Positions 44,101-54,997 of a DNA stretch of 64,000 nucleotides are shown piece by piece. The position numbers were made by a program, and so were the translations under genes. The DNA is taken from positions 14,747,401 through 14,811,400 of the forward strand of contig NC_079979.1 of assembly GCF_029852145.1 (NCBI RefSeq). The letters are read 5' to 3'. The DNA comes from Microplitis mediator (Eukaryota > Arthropoda > Insecta > Hymenoptera > Braconidae). The notes below the pieces were generated by a model. It did not search any database and was not told the origin of the DNA. It saw only the letters and a list, made by a program, of their open reading frames with translations. How positions within the stretch are numbered: the stretch's first letter is position 1; each line of letters starts with the position of its first letter.

Positions 44101-47100
44101 TTATATTCCGAATTTCATTTAACTCCTAATTGATATCAACTAAATAATTTTTTTTTAAATCTCACGGCAAAATTGTAACTGCGTTGCCCTTTTCCAATTA
44201 ATGCTTAAAATTTTTTAAATTAATTGTAAAAATTTTAATCGGCCATTACTGAAAGTCATTGAATATTTTAAAAGTGTGGGGGAAGGGGGGGGGGGCTGTC
44301 TGAGAATGACCCTAAGGGATAAAACATTTTAATAAAATTTTTAATGTAAAATAAATAAATTTTTCCAGCTGGAGAAGTTGTAAAAAAAAGTATGACATCT
44401 TTACCAGAGTATGAAAATATATTGTTACCAGTTAAATGTGATGTAAAAAAAGAAGAAGATAAAAGAAGTAAAGAAGAATTAACAGAAGTTGAAGTTTCTA
44501 AAAGTATGCAAGGACAAAAAACTGATAGTAGAGGTACTGTGGATTGCACGAAACATATATATGAGAATGTAAATATTCCTGTAAACATTCCTAGTACAGA
44601 GAGTAGTTCTGGTGATGCGAGAGCGCGATCGAGAGAGACATCGAGATCAACAAGTCAAGATGAAACTAAGCATGTATATGAAAATGTTGATTTTGATAAG
44701 CAAAATTCCCGCGAAGATCAAGGTGTTTATGAACGTTTGTATATTGGAGCAAGTGATTTGCCCGAGACAACAACAGAACTGGAGATCGCTGCTAAAAGAC
44801 TCAATGAACAATTTAATTTAAATAAAAAAGATGACACAGTTTTGACAGGCGGCATTAATCCAGCGAAACTTGTATTTCAAAATGTTAATTTAAATCCCGC
44901 TGGATCATCATCATCTGGAAGTGGAACTGGATCGGGAGTAGCAGCAGCAGGACTTGGAGCATCAGCACAAGAACGTAAACCTGTTGGATTTAGTACGATT
45001 GATGATTTATCTGAGGAAGAATTAAATAAATATTTAGCAGAATTAGAAGCTGAAGAACGAGCCCATGAAGCTGCATATGAAAATATATCAGTACCAAGAT
45101 CCTCAGCAACTTATGCTAATATTAATACTAATGCTAATGCTAGTGATGTAACACGCCGAGTACCAGTAGCATCAGCAGCAGCTGCATCAGTTTCCAATGA
45201 TGACGAAGACGCCAATGAAGCCCCGATTTTTGAGAGTGTAACCATCGGGGAACTACCTCAGGTTTCAGAGGAAAAGTTACAAGAGAAAGCAAAAAAATTT
45301 CCAGTTATTGATTACAGTAAGAGTGGGGCCAGTGGTGAATCGAGTGATTTTTTAGACGAAACCGAAAAGTTTCATCACGAACCGGTAAAAATAGTTGTAG
45401 AGAAGGAAAGAAAAATTAAACGCACAGGAGAAACTGTAAGAAAATCATCAGATACTTTTGAGTCTGGGTCAGTTACTGTCCAAGCACAAGAATTAGACCA
45501 GCCTGAAAACGGTAATTTTATTATTAAAAATCCAATTGATGATAGTAATAGCAATAGTAATATTAATAGTCAGTCTAAGGCAAAAGATGAATCAAATAAT
45601 TCTGCGGATAGTAAAATAACCAGTGAATTAACTAACGATAAATCAACTGATACTGTATTACCTCAAACTAAAGCAATAATTAGTGAATTAACTAAGACTG
45701 TTAAAGAACACCAAGATAGCGGTTCATTTGTTGAAAATAATTCAAGTACAGAAATTGTCAAAGAACCGGTAGTTGAAAATGATTTAAATGATAGTGAATT
45801 TGCTGAAACAACAGTAGAAGCAGAAGCAGAAGCTGCTGCTATTGAAGAACCTGTTGGTTCTGAACCTGATCATGATGACTTGGGGTCAGACCGTCCAGTA
45901 AGACCACAAACTCTAGACATCGTTTCGACGGTTACTATGGACGAACATGAAAATATACAAGGTAAATTTAAATTTTTATCATTCATTTATATTTTTAGAT
46001 TAAGGGGGACCACTAGTGTGACCGCTTGAAAAAAAGATTATTGGGAATTTTTTTAAAGGAAATTCCATAGAAATCCCATAGAAAATCTAGAACCAGGGCT
46101 CGGTGTTGTGAAAAAAAATTAGAATCGTCGTCAGATAAATTCTATGGAAATCCCATGGAAAATATAAAGAAAATCTAGACCCAGTGGTGGATATTGTGGG
46201 TATAAATAAAATCCCTGATTAAATTTTCGGACAAAAAAATTGAAAATTCAGCGAGTTATTCGCAATCTCCAAAAAAAAGTCTCCACTGCTGCAGTGACAG
46301 TGACCTTCTCAGGGATGAAATAAAAAAAAACAAAAAGTTTATTAAACTAGAAGGTATTGCCCGTGACATGACCCTCGATCGAAAAAAATTGAAATTTAAT
46401 GAAATGGCAGAGTTTTTAAAAACAGTTTCAAATTTCGCGCGAAAATTTGATTATTTTTGGCCTGGCAAAATTAAATTTTCTATTCGATCGGAAAACTGGA
46501 GGTTCGTGGTATGGAGGAACATATAAAAGAAACTGCAAAAGCTTACTACAAAAGCAAAAGTTTCCTTAAATTTTTCGTCAAATGTCCGTCAACTTTGGGC
46601 TTTTCCGTTTTTGACGTCAATTCGTATAAAACTTGCTTTACAAGTAGACGTAAATTTACTACCCGAATTAGAATATAAACTCATTTCAAAAGTTGTGTAC
46701 AAGTTGTCCTCAAAAACGGAAAAGCTCGAAGTTGACAAAAAATTCAAGGAAACTTTTACAGTGTGAAAAATTCCCAACAAATTTTACTATGGGTGCATAG
46801 TAACACCGGACTATAAGAAAACTGGTACAAATTTTACAAGTGTCCCATAGCAAACGTATACGCAGAGGCCACAATCGTGTAGTCTGCGCATACGTTTACT
46901 ATGGGACACTTGTAATTTTTGAATCAGTTTTCTTATAGTCCGGTGTTACTATGCACCCATAGTAAAATTTATTGGGAATTTTTCACAGTGTATTTGGGTT
47001 TTTTTCTAGTAAAAAAATTTACCTCTAAATTGAGGAAAAATGAACCGCAAATTTTTCTTTCCGACTTTTGCTGTCAAATTGTCAGCAAATTTCGGTAATT

Positions 47101-50100
47101 TCTCGAAATTTTAGTATGTAATTTTTGAAGCTGTAGACTATCGAAGTATGAAAATAAAAATTTGATTTTTTTTTAATTTCACACTACTGGTTCCCCTTAA
47201 CACATCAATCGGGAAAACATGAGCTCGTGATGCGTGACTCAGGTTATTTACTTAATTAACGAGCCAACTGCGGCATGCAATTTAATAATATATAGAGTAT
47301 GGTTTCTTATTGCGGGCCGTCATGGTTGCTGATCCGTTATTTTATTGTATACTTGTGTACCAGGTGTTGCTAATGTTGAAGAACAACCGAGTACGACAAC
47401 AACAGCGGCAACAGTACCAGCAAACGCAGCTAATGAAGAGTCTGTGAGAGAACGTGATCCATCGCCAGACGTTTCTGACAGCTCGTCAATGGAGTTCGGA
47501 ATAATGCTGGGAAAACAGCCGCCTTTCTGGGTGCCAGACAGTGAAGCGCCCAATTGTATGATGTGTGATATGCGTTTTACTGTTATCAAAAGACGTCATC
47601 ATTGTCGTGCCTGTGGCAAAGTATGTATAGACATTGTTATGTTTGTTCATTTATTATTTATTCTTTCAAATAAATGAATAAATAATTTACTGTTGTTTTT
47701 TAATTTGAAATATTGTTGATCAGGTCTTGTGCAACAAGTGCTGCAATTTAAAGTACAGACTTGAGTATCAAAAAAATGTTGAGTCACGAGTTTGTTCTAC
47801 GTGTTATCTGCAGCTTATCAGAAGTGAGTTAAAATTCATCAGTACCGGCATTTTTTATAGTATTCTGTGTTATGGGATTTATATATATTATTTTTTTAGC
47901 TGAAAGTGAACATGGAAGTGGTGATTGGTCCGGTGATTACACGAGCAATGCTGCCGGTATGAATTCACCCCAGGTAAAGTGAAATTTTTTATATATTTTT
48001 GCACGCTAAATGACTGATGAATTGTTTTTTTTTTTTTTAAATTTTCTCAATTATTTTTGAAAATTTAATTGGTTTGTTTTTAAATTTAACCCTTAAATAA
48101 CACAAGTTTGAAAAATGACGTATGTACCGTAAGGTGATATTTTGACCCGAGTGTGCATAAATTACGTACTCATAAAATTAAAAAATTTTCTATTAATAAA
48201 TTCTGGAACATATTTCTTTATTTTTAAAAGCAGCTTCAGTTTTGATCATGACTTTTATTTTTATTGAAAAAAATAAATTAAAAAAAATTTCTCACTCAAG
48301 TTCGCGCCACTTTTTGAACAGGGTGGCCACGAACCGGGAAAACCGGGAATATCGGGAATTATCAGGGAATTAAATGCAACCGGGAAATATCATAGAAATG
48401 TCAGGGAATTTCTAAAAGTATCTGGGAATTAAATTGTAACAGTTCAAAATTAAAAAAATTTTAAATTATACACTAGTTATAAAAATTAAGGGATATTAAA
48501 AAATTTCAAATTTTAAAGTGATTTTCAACAGGTTGTTACTTGAAGGAAAATGGTCATACGACAAAAACAAAAAAGGCAAATTGTAGCTTCAAGTGTCTAG
48601 TTTTCTGATCTGGTCTTTATATTTTTTTATTATGTGCGGTTCCGGAGTAATCCTAAGAAAACTATCGAAAAAGAAATTTACCAAATTTTTGCTCGTCTTA
48701 AAAACGGTCTTCGAGCTTCAATAAATTTTTTTCGATAATTATGATTGATTTTTGATTGCTCCGGAACCGTGCATAATAAAAAAATTTAAAGACCCAGATC
48801 AGAAAACTAGACACTTGAAGCTACAGCTTGACCTTTTTGTTTTTATTGTAAGACCACTTTCCTTCGAGTTACAAACTGTTTAAAATTACTAAAAAATTTG
48901 TAATTTTTTTTAATATCCCTTAATTTTTGTAACCAGTGTATTTTGAATTTATTTAAATCATAAAATTTCTTATTAAATATTTTAACTTATACATTTTCAA
49001 CATCGGATAATCAAAAGTAGGCAATATTAATTTTTTTTATTGCCATTTTTTATGGTTTCTCGCATGATTTAATTATCAAATTTAATTATTAAAAATGAAA
49101 ATATAATAAAAACTTTGAATATCTATATAATACGAATAAAATTTCTAAATCCGGGAAAAATGTGAAAAACTTTACTGAAAAACCGGGAAATATCAGGGAA
49201 TTTTGAAATCATTTCTTTGTGGCCACCCTGTTAAATTTTCAATATTTAAAAAAAAATTTCGGGTTTTACTCCAAGATAATTTTGGTCCCGTAAATAAGTT
49301 TTAAAAAAAAATCAATTGAAAATCGTCTGAGGTCAAAATGGCACCCGGTGTCAAAGAAATTAAACTATTTGTGTAATGAGAATGATAATACTTTCACAAA
49401 AAAATTGTATTTTAAATGATTATTTTACTATACCTCTAAAATAATTATTTATTTGGTTCTTTTCGTCTGTAACAACTTGTTGAATACATCCGCATGTTAC
49501 TTTATATTTTCATTTCAATAAATTTATTTTGTTTATCTCAATGTGTGTCTTTTTAAAATATTTTTTATTGGTTTGCTGTATTTGCTTGAATAATTTTATT
49601 ATAAATCATAAAGATTACGAATGTACAGTAGTATTATTTTGGAGTATTCGACAAATGGTTACAGGGAAGACAGCCGAATCCGAATAATCCAATGGAATAT
49701 TGTTCAACAATACCTCCTTTGCAGCAGTTAGCAGGCGGATTGCCGTCACCGCCGTCAGTTATGGTGCCCGTCGGGGTATTGAAACGTGAAGGCAGCACGA
49801 AGCAACGTCCAGAAGGACAGAAATCCGTCATGTTCAGTGACGGTAAGTTAATAAATTCCTAATAATAAGTAAAGATATTAAATAAATATGTGCTAGCCAA
49901 TCCGTAAATTCCTATTGAGCCCAAGTGTCTTTATGCTTTAATTTGCTTTTGATTTGTCCCGTTATTTATTTAAAAAATTTTTAAATCAATATTACTTATG
50001 ATTATTATTTATAAATTACAACAACACCTGTCCCTTTGCTTTTTATGGCCCGTTCCTGTCCCAACTGTTTTTATTTTCACCCGGGCAACTACGTATAAAA

Positions 50101-53100
50101 CACAGGAATAAGGCCTGGATGTGACCTGACAGAGCTCGATGCTTCGTGGGATCTAAAGCCGCCTTATCGGAAAGTTGGAAGCAAGCGCGTACCATCACCA
50201 GGTACCCAGTCAACTTCTTCAACTACCAAGAGACAAAATTTACCACCACTAGATCCACATACTAATAGTTATATTCCTCAAGATGTTAATATGTTGCCAC
50301 CAACAGTAACTATTCATAAAGGCCGTAAGATTTTATTTATTAATTATCCGGAGGTTCACGGAGAGAAAATTATGGTAACCGTCCTTAGCACGTTTATGAA
50401 ATATCGACCCATAAAGCTGTGGTAATAATTACTAGGAATTGTGGTCTATGTGCCCATAATTTCTGGAAAAAGTTTCTATATCTATGGGAACAATTCCTAT
50501 GATTGGGTAATAGTTACTATACTGCATGGTAACTGAATTGTGGTAATGATTACCATACTCATGGGAATAGTTCCCATAATCACATAGGAATAAATCCTAT
50601 ATTCGCATTGTAACGGTTGCTAGGTGCGTATGGGAATAAACTCTATAAATCATGGTAACCGTTCCTATAATATATGGTAATGGTTACTGTAATATTATGG
50701 TAATGGTAACCATGATAGACGGCAATGATTACTATAATATAAGGTACTGGTGACTATAATCTATGGTAATGGTTGCTAATAATATACAGTAATGGTTACC
50801 ATAATATACGGTAATGATTACTATAATATATGGTAATGGTTACTGTAATATTATGGTAATGGTTAACAATAATATACGGTAATAGTTACCATAATAGACG
50901 ACAATGATTACTATAATATAAGGTAATGGTTACTATAATATATAGTAATGGTTACCATAATATACGGTCATGATTACTATAGTATAAGGTAATGGTTACT
51001 ATAATGTTATGGTAATGGTTACTAATAATATACGGTCATGATTACTATAGTATAAGGTCATGGCTACTATAATATACGGAAATGGTTACTGTAATATCAT
51101 GGTAATGGTTACCAATATTATACGATAATGGTTACTATAATATTATGATAATGGTTGCCATAACATACGGTAATCATTACCATACTATATGGTAACAGTT
51201 ACCTTAATATTATGGGAACGATTACCATAATTTTATAGGAACTAATCCCATATTGTATAGGAATGAAAACTATATAGATAGTAATGGTTACCATAATCTG
51301 TATGGGTGCCGTTCCTTTAATCGGTATTTTCAAAAAACCGGTTACCATACGTTATGGAAACCATTCCCATAATGTAATGTAATACTTACCATAAATTTTT
51401 CTCCGTGTTCAAGATTAAATAAAAAAAATATTAATTAAAAAAATTTAATTATAGAAATAATGTATCACGAAGTAATAGATCAATCAGGATTGTACCAGTC
51501 TCTAAAAAATGATTGCGAGCCGCCGGTAATGTTTGCAATTAACCGCAACCTCTATGCCTACGTTAAAATAACAAATTTGAACTGTTGCGTGAATAAAATT
51601 TGTTGGAATGTAACCTCACGTGGTTTAGCGTGCGTTGGACAAGACGAAGTTATTTTTTTGATAGAAACTTTGCCCGAGGAGTCGCTGATACCGAAAGATT
51701 TACTTATTCATATAAACCAACTGTACACCGAAGCGATAAAAGGCAACACCGTGACAGAGCTCGGCGTGTCAATCCATCAAGGCGGTAATCTACTGGGTTC
51801 CCGTGAGCACGCGGGTTTCCTCTTCATCCGACAGACCTTCCAATGTCTGCAAAAAATAGTATTACCACCAGCGCCATTCCTCGTTGGATTATTAGTACAC
51901 CGTTGGGAAACACCCTGGGCAAAAGTGTTCCCTCTGCGTTTAGTCCTTCGTCTCGGAGCTGAATATCGTTACTACCCATGTCCGTTGGTGTCCGTGAGAT
52001 TCCGCGACGCTGTTTACTTTGAAATCGGTCATACAATAATGAAAGTCCTCGCGGACTTTAGGAATTATGCTTACACATTACCCAGTGTGAGAGGACTTAC
52101 TATTCACATGCAGGATAGAACGACAGATGTTTTGCTACCGCGAAATCGTTACGATCAAGTTATAAAAGGTTTAAATAATTCAAACGATCACGTTCTCGCA
52201 TTTGCTGCTAATTTTAGTATCCATGCTGACTCACATCTTGTTTGCATCCAAACAAACACTGGAGATGAGAGCAATTATCAAACTCAGGCTATCAATATTC
52301 ACAACAAACCGCGTCGTGTTACTGGAGCGAGTTTCGTTGTTGTAAATGGAGCCTTGAAGTCTTCCATGGGTTTGTCCGCCAAGTCGAGCATCGTCGAGGA
52401 CGGACTGATGGTTCAAATAATGCCGGAGAAAATGGAAGCCCTGAAAGCGGCCTTGAAAAATATGCATGACTTTTCAATTGGATGTGGGCGCCAGGGCGCC
52501 GCGGAACCAGATGAGACTGTTAATATTAAGTGGGTCGACAATGATGTACAATTTAATCTTGGAGTGAAGAGTCCTATTGATGGCAAGCCTATGGATGGCG
52601 TTCCGTCTATCAGGGTGCACAATGGCACAGATTACATGGGAACCAGTAGATTTATCAGATGGACCGAAGTGTTTATCATTAAATCCGATGACCATCCAAA
52701 TGGAGTCCATGATCCTGTGGATATCAATAAGTTGTCTGAAAATATTGCACGGGCTACTTGTACCGCCCTGGTTAAACTGTTGGATCTGTTAGCTACGGCA
52801 GGACTTACTAAGCTTGGTGTACGTGCTACTATTCATCCTGATAATGTACGTTTACTTTTTTTTCTTTTTATTGTAATTTGTTTTATTAATTTATTAAGAG
52901 AAATAAAAATATTCCTGGCGAATCTGAACTACTGTGATTACCGTAATTTACGGTATTTGAAAGAATTACGGTATTTTACCACAAATTCCGGTATCCTGTG
53001 GCAAATTGCGGCATGTTGAGTAAATTATAGTATTTTACGATAAACTGCGATATTCAACCGCAAACGTGCAGTAACATTTCGGTATTTCACTGTAAACATG

Positions 53101-54175
53101 CAGATTTTGTGCAAAATTATGAAATTTTACCGTAAAGTGAAGTATTGCACTGTGTTACGGCCAAAATGCCGCAGATTGTAGTAAATTACCGTATTTTACT
53201 GTAATTTGCCGTATTCTACTGTAAAAAGTGGTAAATTTGCCATAGAAATAGGGTATTTTGCGATAAATTAAAAGATTCTACGGCGCAATTCGGTATTTTA
53301 CGGTAAAATACCGTGATTAAGGACAAATACGGTATTCTACAGTAAACGGAAAGTATTCAACGACAAAACTACGGTATTTTAACCGTAAACTTGCAGTGCG
53401 AGGTCGGTAATTTATCTAAAGTGGAACGCTGCGCTGTAATACGGTAAAAATGCCGGAGATTGTAGTAAATTACGGTATTTTACGTTAAAATACCGTAATT
53501 CAGGTCAAATACGGTATTATACAGAAAAAGTACAGTATTCAACCGCAAAAGTGCGGTATTTTACCCGCAAACTTGCAGCGCGGTGTCGGTAATTTACCGT
53601 GGAGTATTGCACTGTGCTACGGTAAAAATGCCAGAGATAGCAGTAAATTACCGTATTTTACGTAAAAATACCGTAATTGCGGTAAAATACGGTATTCTAC
53701 AGTGAACGTACAGTATTCGATGGCAAAATTACGGCATTTTAACCGTAAACTTGCAGTGTGGGGGTGGTAGTCTACCGTAAAGTGAATTATTGCACGGTAA
53801 AAAGTGGTGAAATAAAAAAGTATACGGTAAAAATACCGCAGCTTACGGTAAATTTCTGTTTTTTCGCAGTTCGCTGTAAATTACCGCATATTACTGTAAA
53901 TTGACGCAACCTGACGTATTTTACGGTAAATTGTGGCCGAGTGCGGTAAATTACCGTAATTGGCTGTAATAAGGATCCGCCAGGTTAGGGATTTAATTAA
54001 AGAAAATTTTTTTTTCCAGGTTGGTTATGAAGCTGGCAGTGAATCAACAAGATTACCACCAATTTATATGAATAGTTTGGACAATGAATTGATACAAGTG
54101 TTACACAAAGCCGCACAAAGTAGTCAGGAAATAAATACTGTGCTTGAATTAATTTTCCACGTTCTGGATGATTAA
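41104..54175 (+). CDS. ZFYVE9: SARA / zinc finger FYVE domain-containing protein 9 (Smad anchor for receptor activation)
   Basis: Early-endosomal scaffold that presents Smad2 to the activated TGF-beta/activin receptor; Drosophila Sara also marks asymmetrically dividing endosomes. Ten exons: 41104-41161, 41251-41943, 44369-45961, 47364-47620, 47724-47823, 47900-47973, 49665-49842, 50106-50324, 51455-52845, 54020-54175; all phases join to 1572 residues. The N-terminal 780 residues are acidic, Asn/Ser-rich and little conserved. FYVE spans about 837-895 (FWVPDSEAPNC, RRHHCRACGK, SRVCSTCY). The Smad-binding core NPNNPMEYCSTIPPLQQ (930-946) is family-identical. KSVMF (978-982) fits the PP1-docking RVxF motif of Sara. 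The long exon 9 carries the C-terminal domain (ETPWAKVFPLRLVLRLGAEY, YPCPLVSVRFR, KVTGASF-like stretch, SSIVEDGLMVQI). Endofin (ZFYVE16) is the alternative; insects usually have one gene of this pair. Most introns contain transposons. Confidence 0.96.
42111..43499. mobile_element. AGGTAAAAGCC-ended element inserted at TA, carrying Helitron-like copy C
   Basis: Ends AGGTAAAAGCCCCTATACCC and AGGTAAAAGGCCCTCTACCC (reverse complement of the right end) lie between TA at 42109-42110 and 43500-43501. The inner ends both read CCCGCTC and GCTCACTTT. The 42626-43330 part is the Helitron-like repeat. The host MITE-A reads through if this block is removed with one TA. Confidence 0.75.
42626..43330 (+). 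mobile_element. Helitron-like repeat, copy C
   Basis: 705 bp, beginning TCTATATTATTAAGAGAATA after AATAA and ending GCAGGTCGCTCG before T. The 3' hairpin is GCAGTCATGTAGTGACTGC. Nearly the same length and order as copies A and B, with small indels. Confidence 0.7.
43841..44313. mobile_element. 473 bp TIR element in SARA intron 2
   Basis: Ends AGGGCATTCTCAGACAGTGC and, inverted, AGGGTCATTCTCAGACAGCC. The interior is largely palindromic (ACTTACAATTGTTATCAATT and AGGAGTTAAAC against inverted TTAACTCCTAATTGATATCA). A G homopolymer run lies at the right end. A second copy is at 56031-57955. Confidence 0.75.
46000..47200. mobile_element. TTAA-flanked TIR element filling SARA intron 3
   Basis: Ends TTAAGGGGGACCACTAGTGT and TTAAGGGGAACCAGTAGTGT (reverse complement of the right end). 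TTAA targets are typical of piggyBac-type elements, but no transposase is present and the terminal bases are not diagnostic. The interior includes a segment (46560-46740 and 47005-47100) shared with 4740-4905 and 6215-6400, and a nested foldback at 46752-46992. Confidence 0.65.
46752..46992. mobile_element. ~240 bp foldback MITE, two ~105 bp arms
   Basis: Both arms read inward CAGTGTGAAAAATTCCCAAC / CACTGTGAAAAATTCCCAAT, then ACTATGGGTGCATAGTAACA, CCGGACTATAAGAAAACTG and AAGTGTCCCATAG(C/T)AAACGTAT. The loop is about 20 bp. It interrupts the segment shared with the 4.7-6.4 kb region. Confidence 0.8.
48319..49230 (+). mobile_element. 912 bp element with CAGGGTGGCCAC ends, copy 1 (SARA intron 6)
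   Basis: The left end CAGGGTGGCCACGAACCGGG and inverted right end CAGGGTGGCCACAAAGAAAT share their first 12 bases. The subterminal parts hold repeated CGGGAA(A/T) units. The centre is a large hairpin: GGCAAATTGTAGCTTCAAGT and CTAGTTTTCTGATCTGG at 48570-48612 are inverted at 48786-48850. No transposase and no clear target duplication. Confidence 0.75.
50357..51407. mobile_element. 1.05 kb TIR element filled with a GGTAATGGTTAC array (SARA intron 8)
   Basis: Ends CACGGAGAGAAAATTATGGT and CACGGAGAAAAATTTATGGT (inverted). The whole interior is a degenerate minisatellite of roughly 22-24 bp, of the form ATATACGGTAATGGTTACCATA, in more than thirty copies. The unit is a near palindrome (GGTAAnnnTTACC). 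Outer units are G/C-richer and more diverged; inner units more alike. Confidence 0.8.
52914..53984. mobile_element. 1.07 kb TIR element filled with an ACGGTAAAATACCGT array (SARA intron 9)
   Basis: The ends CCTGGCGAATCTGAACTACT and inverted CCTGGCGGATCCTTATTACA share CCTGGCG(A/G)ATC. The inside is a degenerate palindromic array built on TTACGGTATTTTACCGTAA at irregular spacing. A larger-scale repeat is visible too: blocks with GTAAACTTGCAGTG(C/T)G and GGTAATTTACCGT recur near 53390, 53570 and 53750. Confidence 0.8.
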
Positions 54176-54997
54176 ATATAATAATAAGTAAATATTTATT
54201 TTTATTTATTATTATTTAATTAATCATGTATATTTAAAATAAATTTTATTTACTATTAGAAATTATAATTGTACTAATTATAAATTATTTATTCGTGCAA
54301 TTTTTCTTTTTTTTTTTTTTTAAGACAAGGGTTTGTCAAATAACCAAAGTTATATTTTGTATTATTGATTATTGATTGGAAACCAATTTTGTAAAGAGAA
54401 TTGATATAACAAATGTATGATTTGTTAATTAATAATCATGTCATGAGGATGAATGGAAAAGAATCTCAGCGATGTGTATAAAAAAATTTTAAACTGAACG
54501 AATTAGATAATTTGAATGTATTATTATTTTTATTATTTGTACATCAAATAATTAATGTAGATAATTATTAAAATAATTAAACATTTTATTATTATAATTA
54601 TAAATTTAACGTCCACTATTGATTACTATTAATTTGTTATGAGATGATGAATATTTAGTATTTAAAAATTAATAGATTACTGAACAAAATAAATCTTTAT
54701 TATTTTTTATTAGATTTAATAATTAAATATATATATATATATCATGTTACCATGTATTCATTTGTAACTTAAATGAAATTTTAACGCTTAAAATAATTTT
54801 AACTGTACAGTGTTATTATACTTAATATTGATATTTACTTTTAGGGGAGATATAAATTATAAATGTGTTTTCTTTTCTTTTTTAACGTGTATATATAAAT
54901 ATATATATATCAAAATCCAGTACCGAGTTTTTAAATGTGTAAATAAATTTATTAATTCAAACGATGGCAAATTCTTGATCCAATTCCTTTCCTGTTT
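54176..54997. other. SARA 3' flank
   Basis: Very AT-rich. Probably the SARA 3' UTR and terminator region. Several AATAAA hexamers occur (for example AAAATAAATTTTATTTAC near 54236 and AAAATAAATC near 54687), so the poly(A) site cannot be chosen from sequence. Nothing else seen. Confidence 0.35.

Noticed and set aside
44268..44588. Minus-strand ORF rich in Ser/Phe
   Set aside because: It is antisense to SARA exon 3 and a G-rich MITE end.
46000..47200. Firm assignment to the piggyBac superfamily
   Set aside because: Only the TTAA flanks support it; the terminal bases and lack of any transposase do not settle the class.
52846..53019. Extension of the SARA exon 9 ORF to 53019
   Set aside because: It reads past a GTACGT donor into the array element. 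Joining 52845 to 54020 restores the conserved QVGYQAG-type C-terminus of the family.
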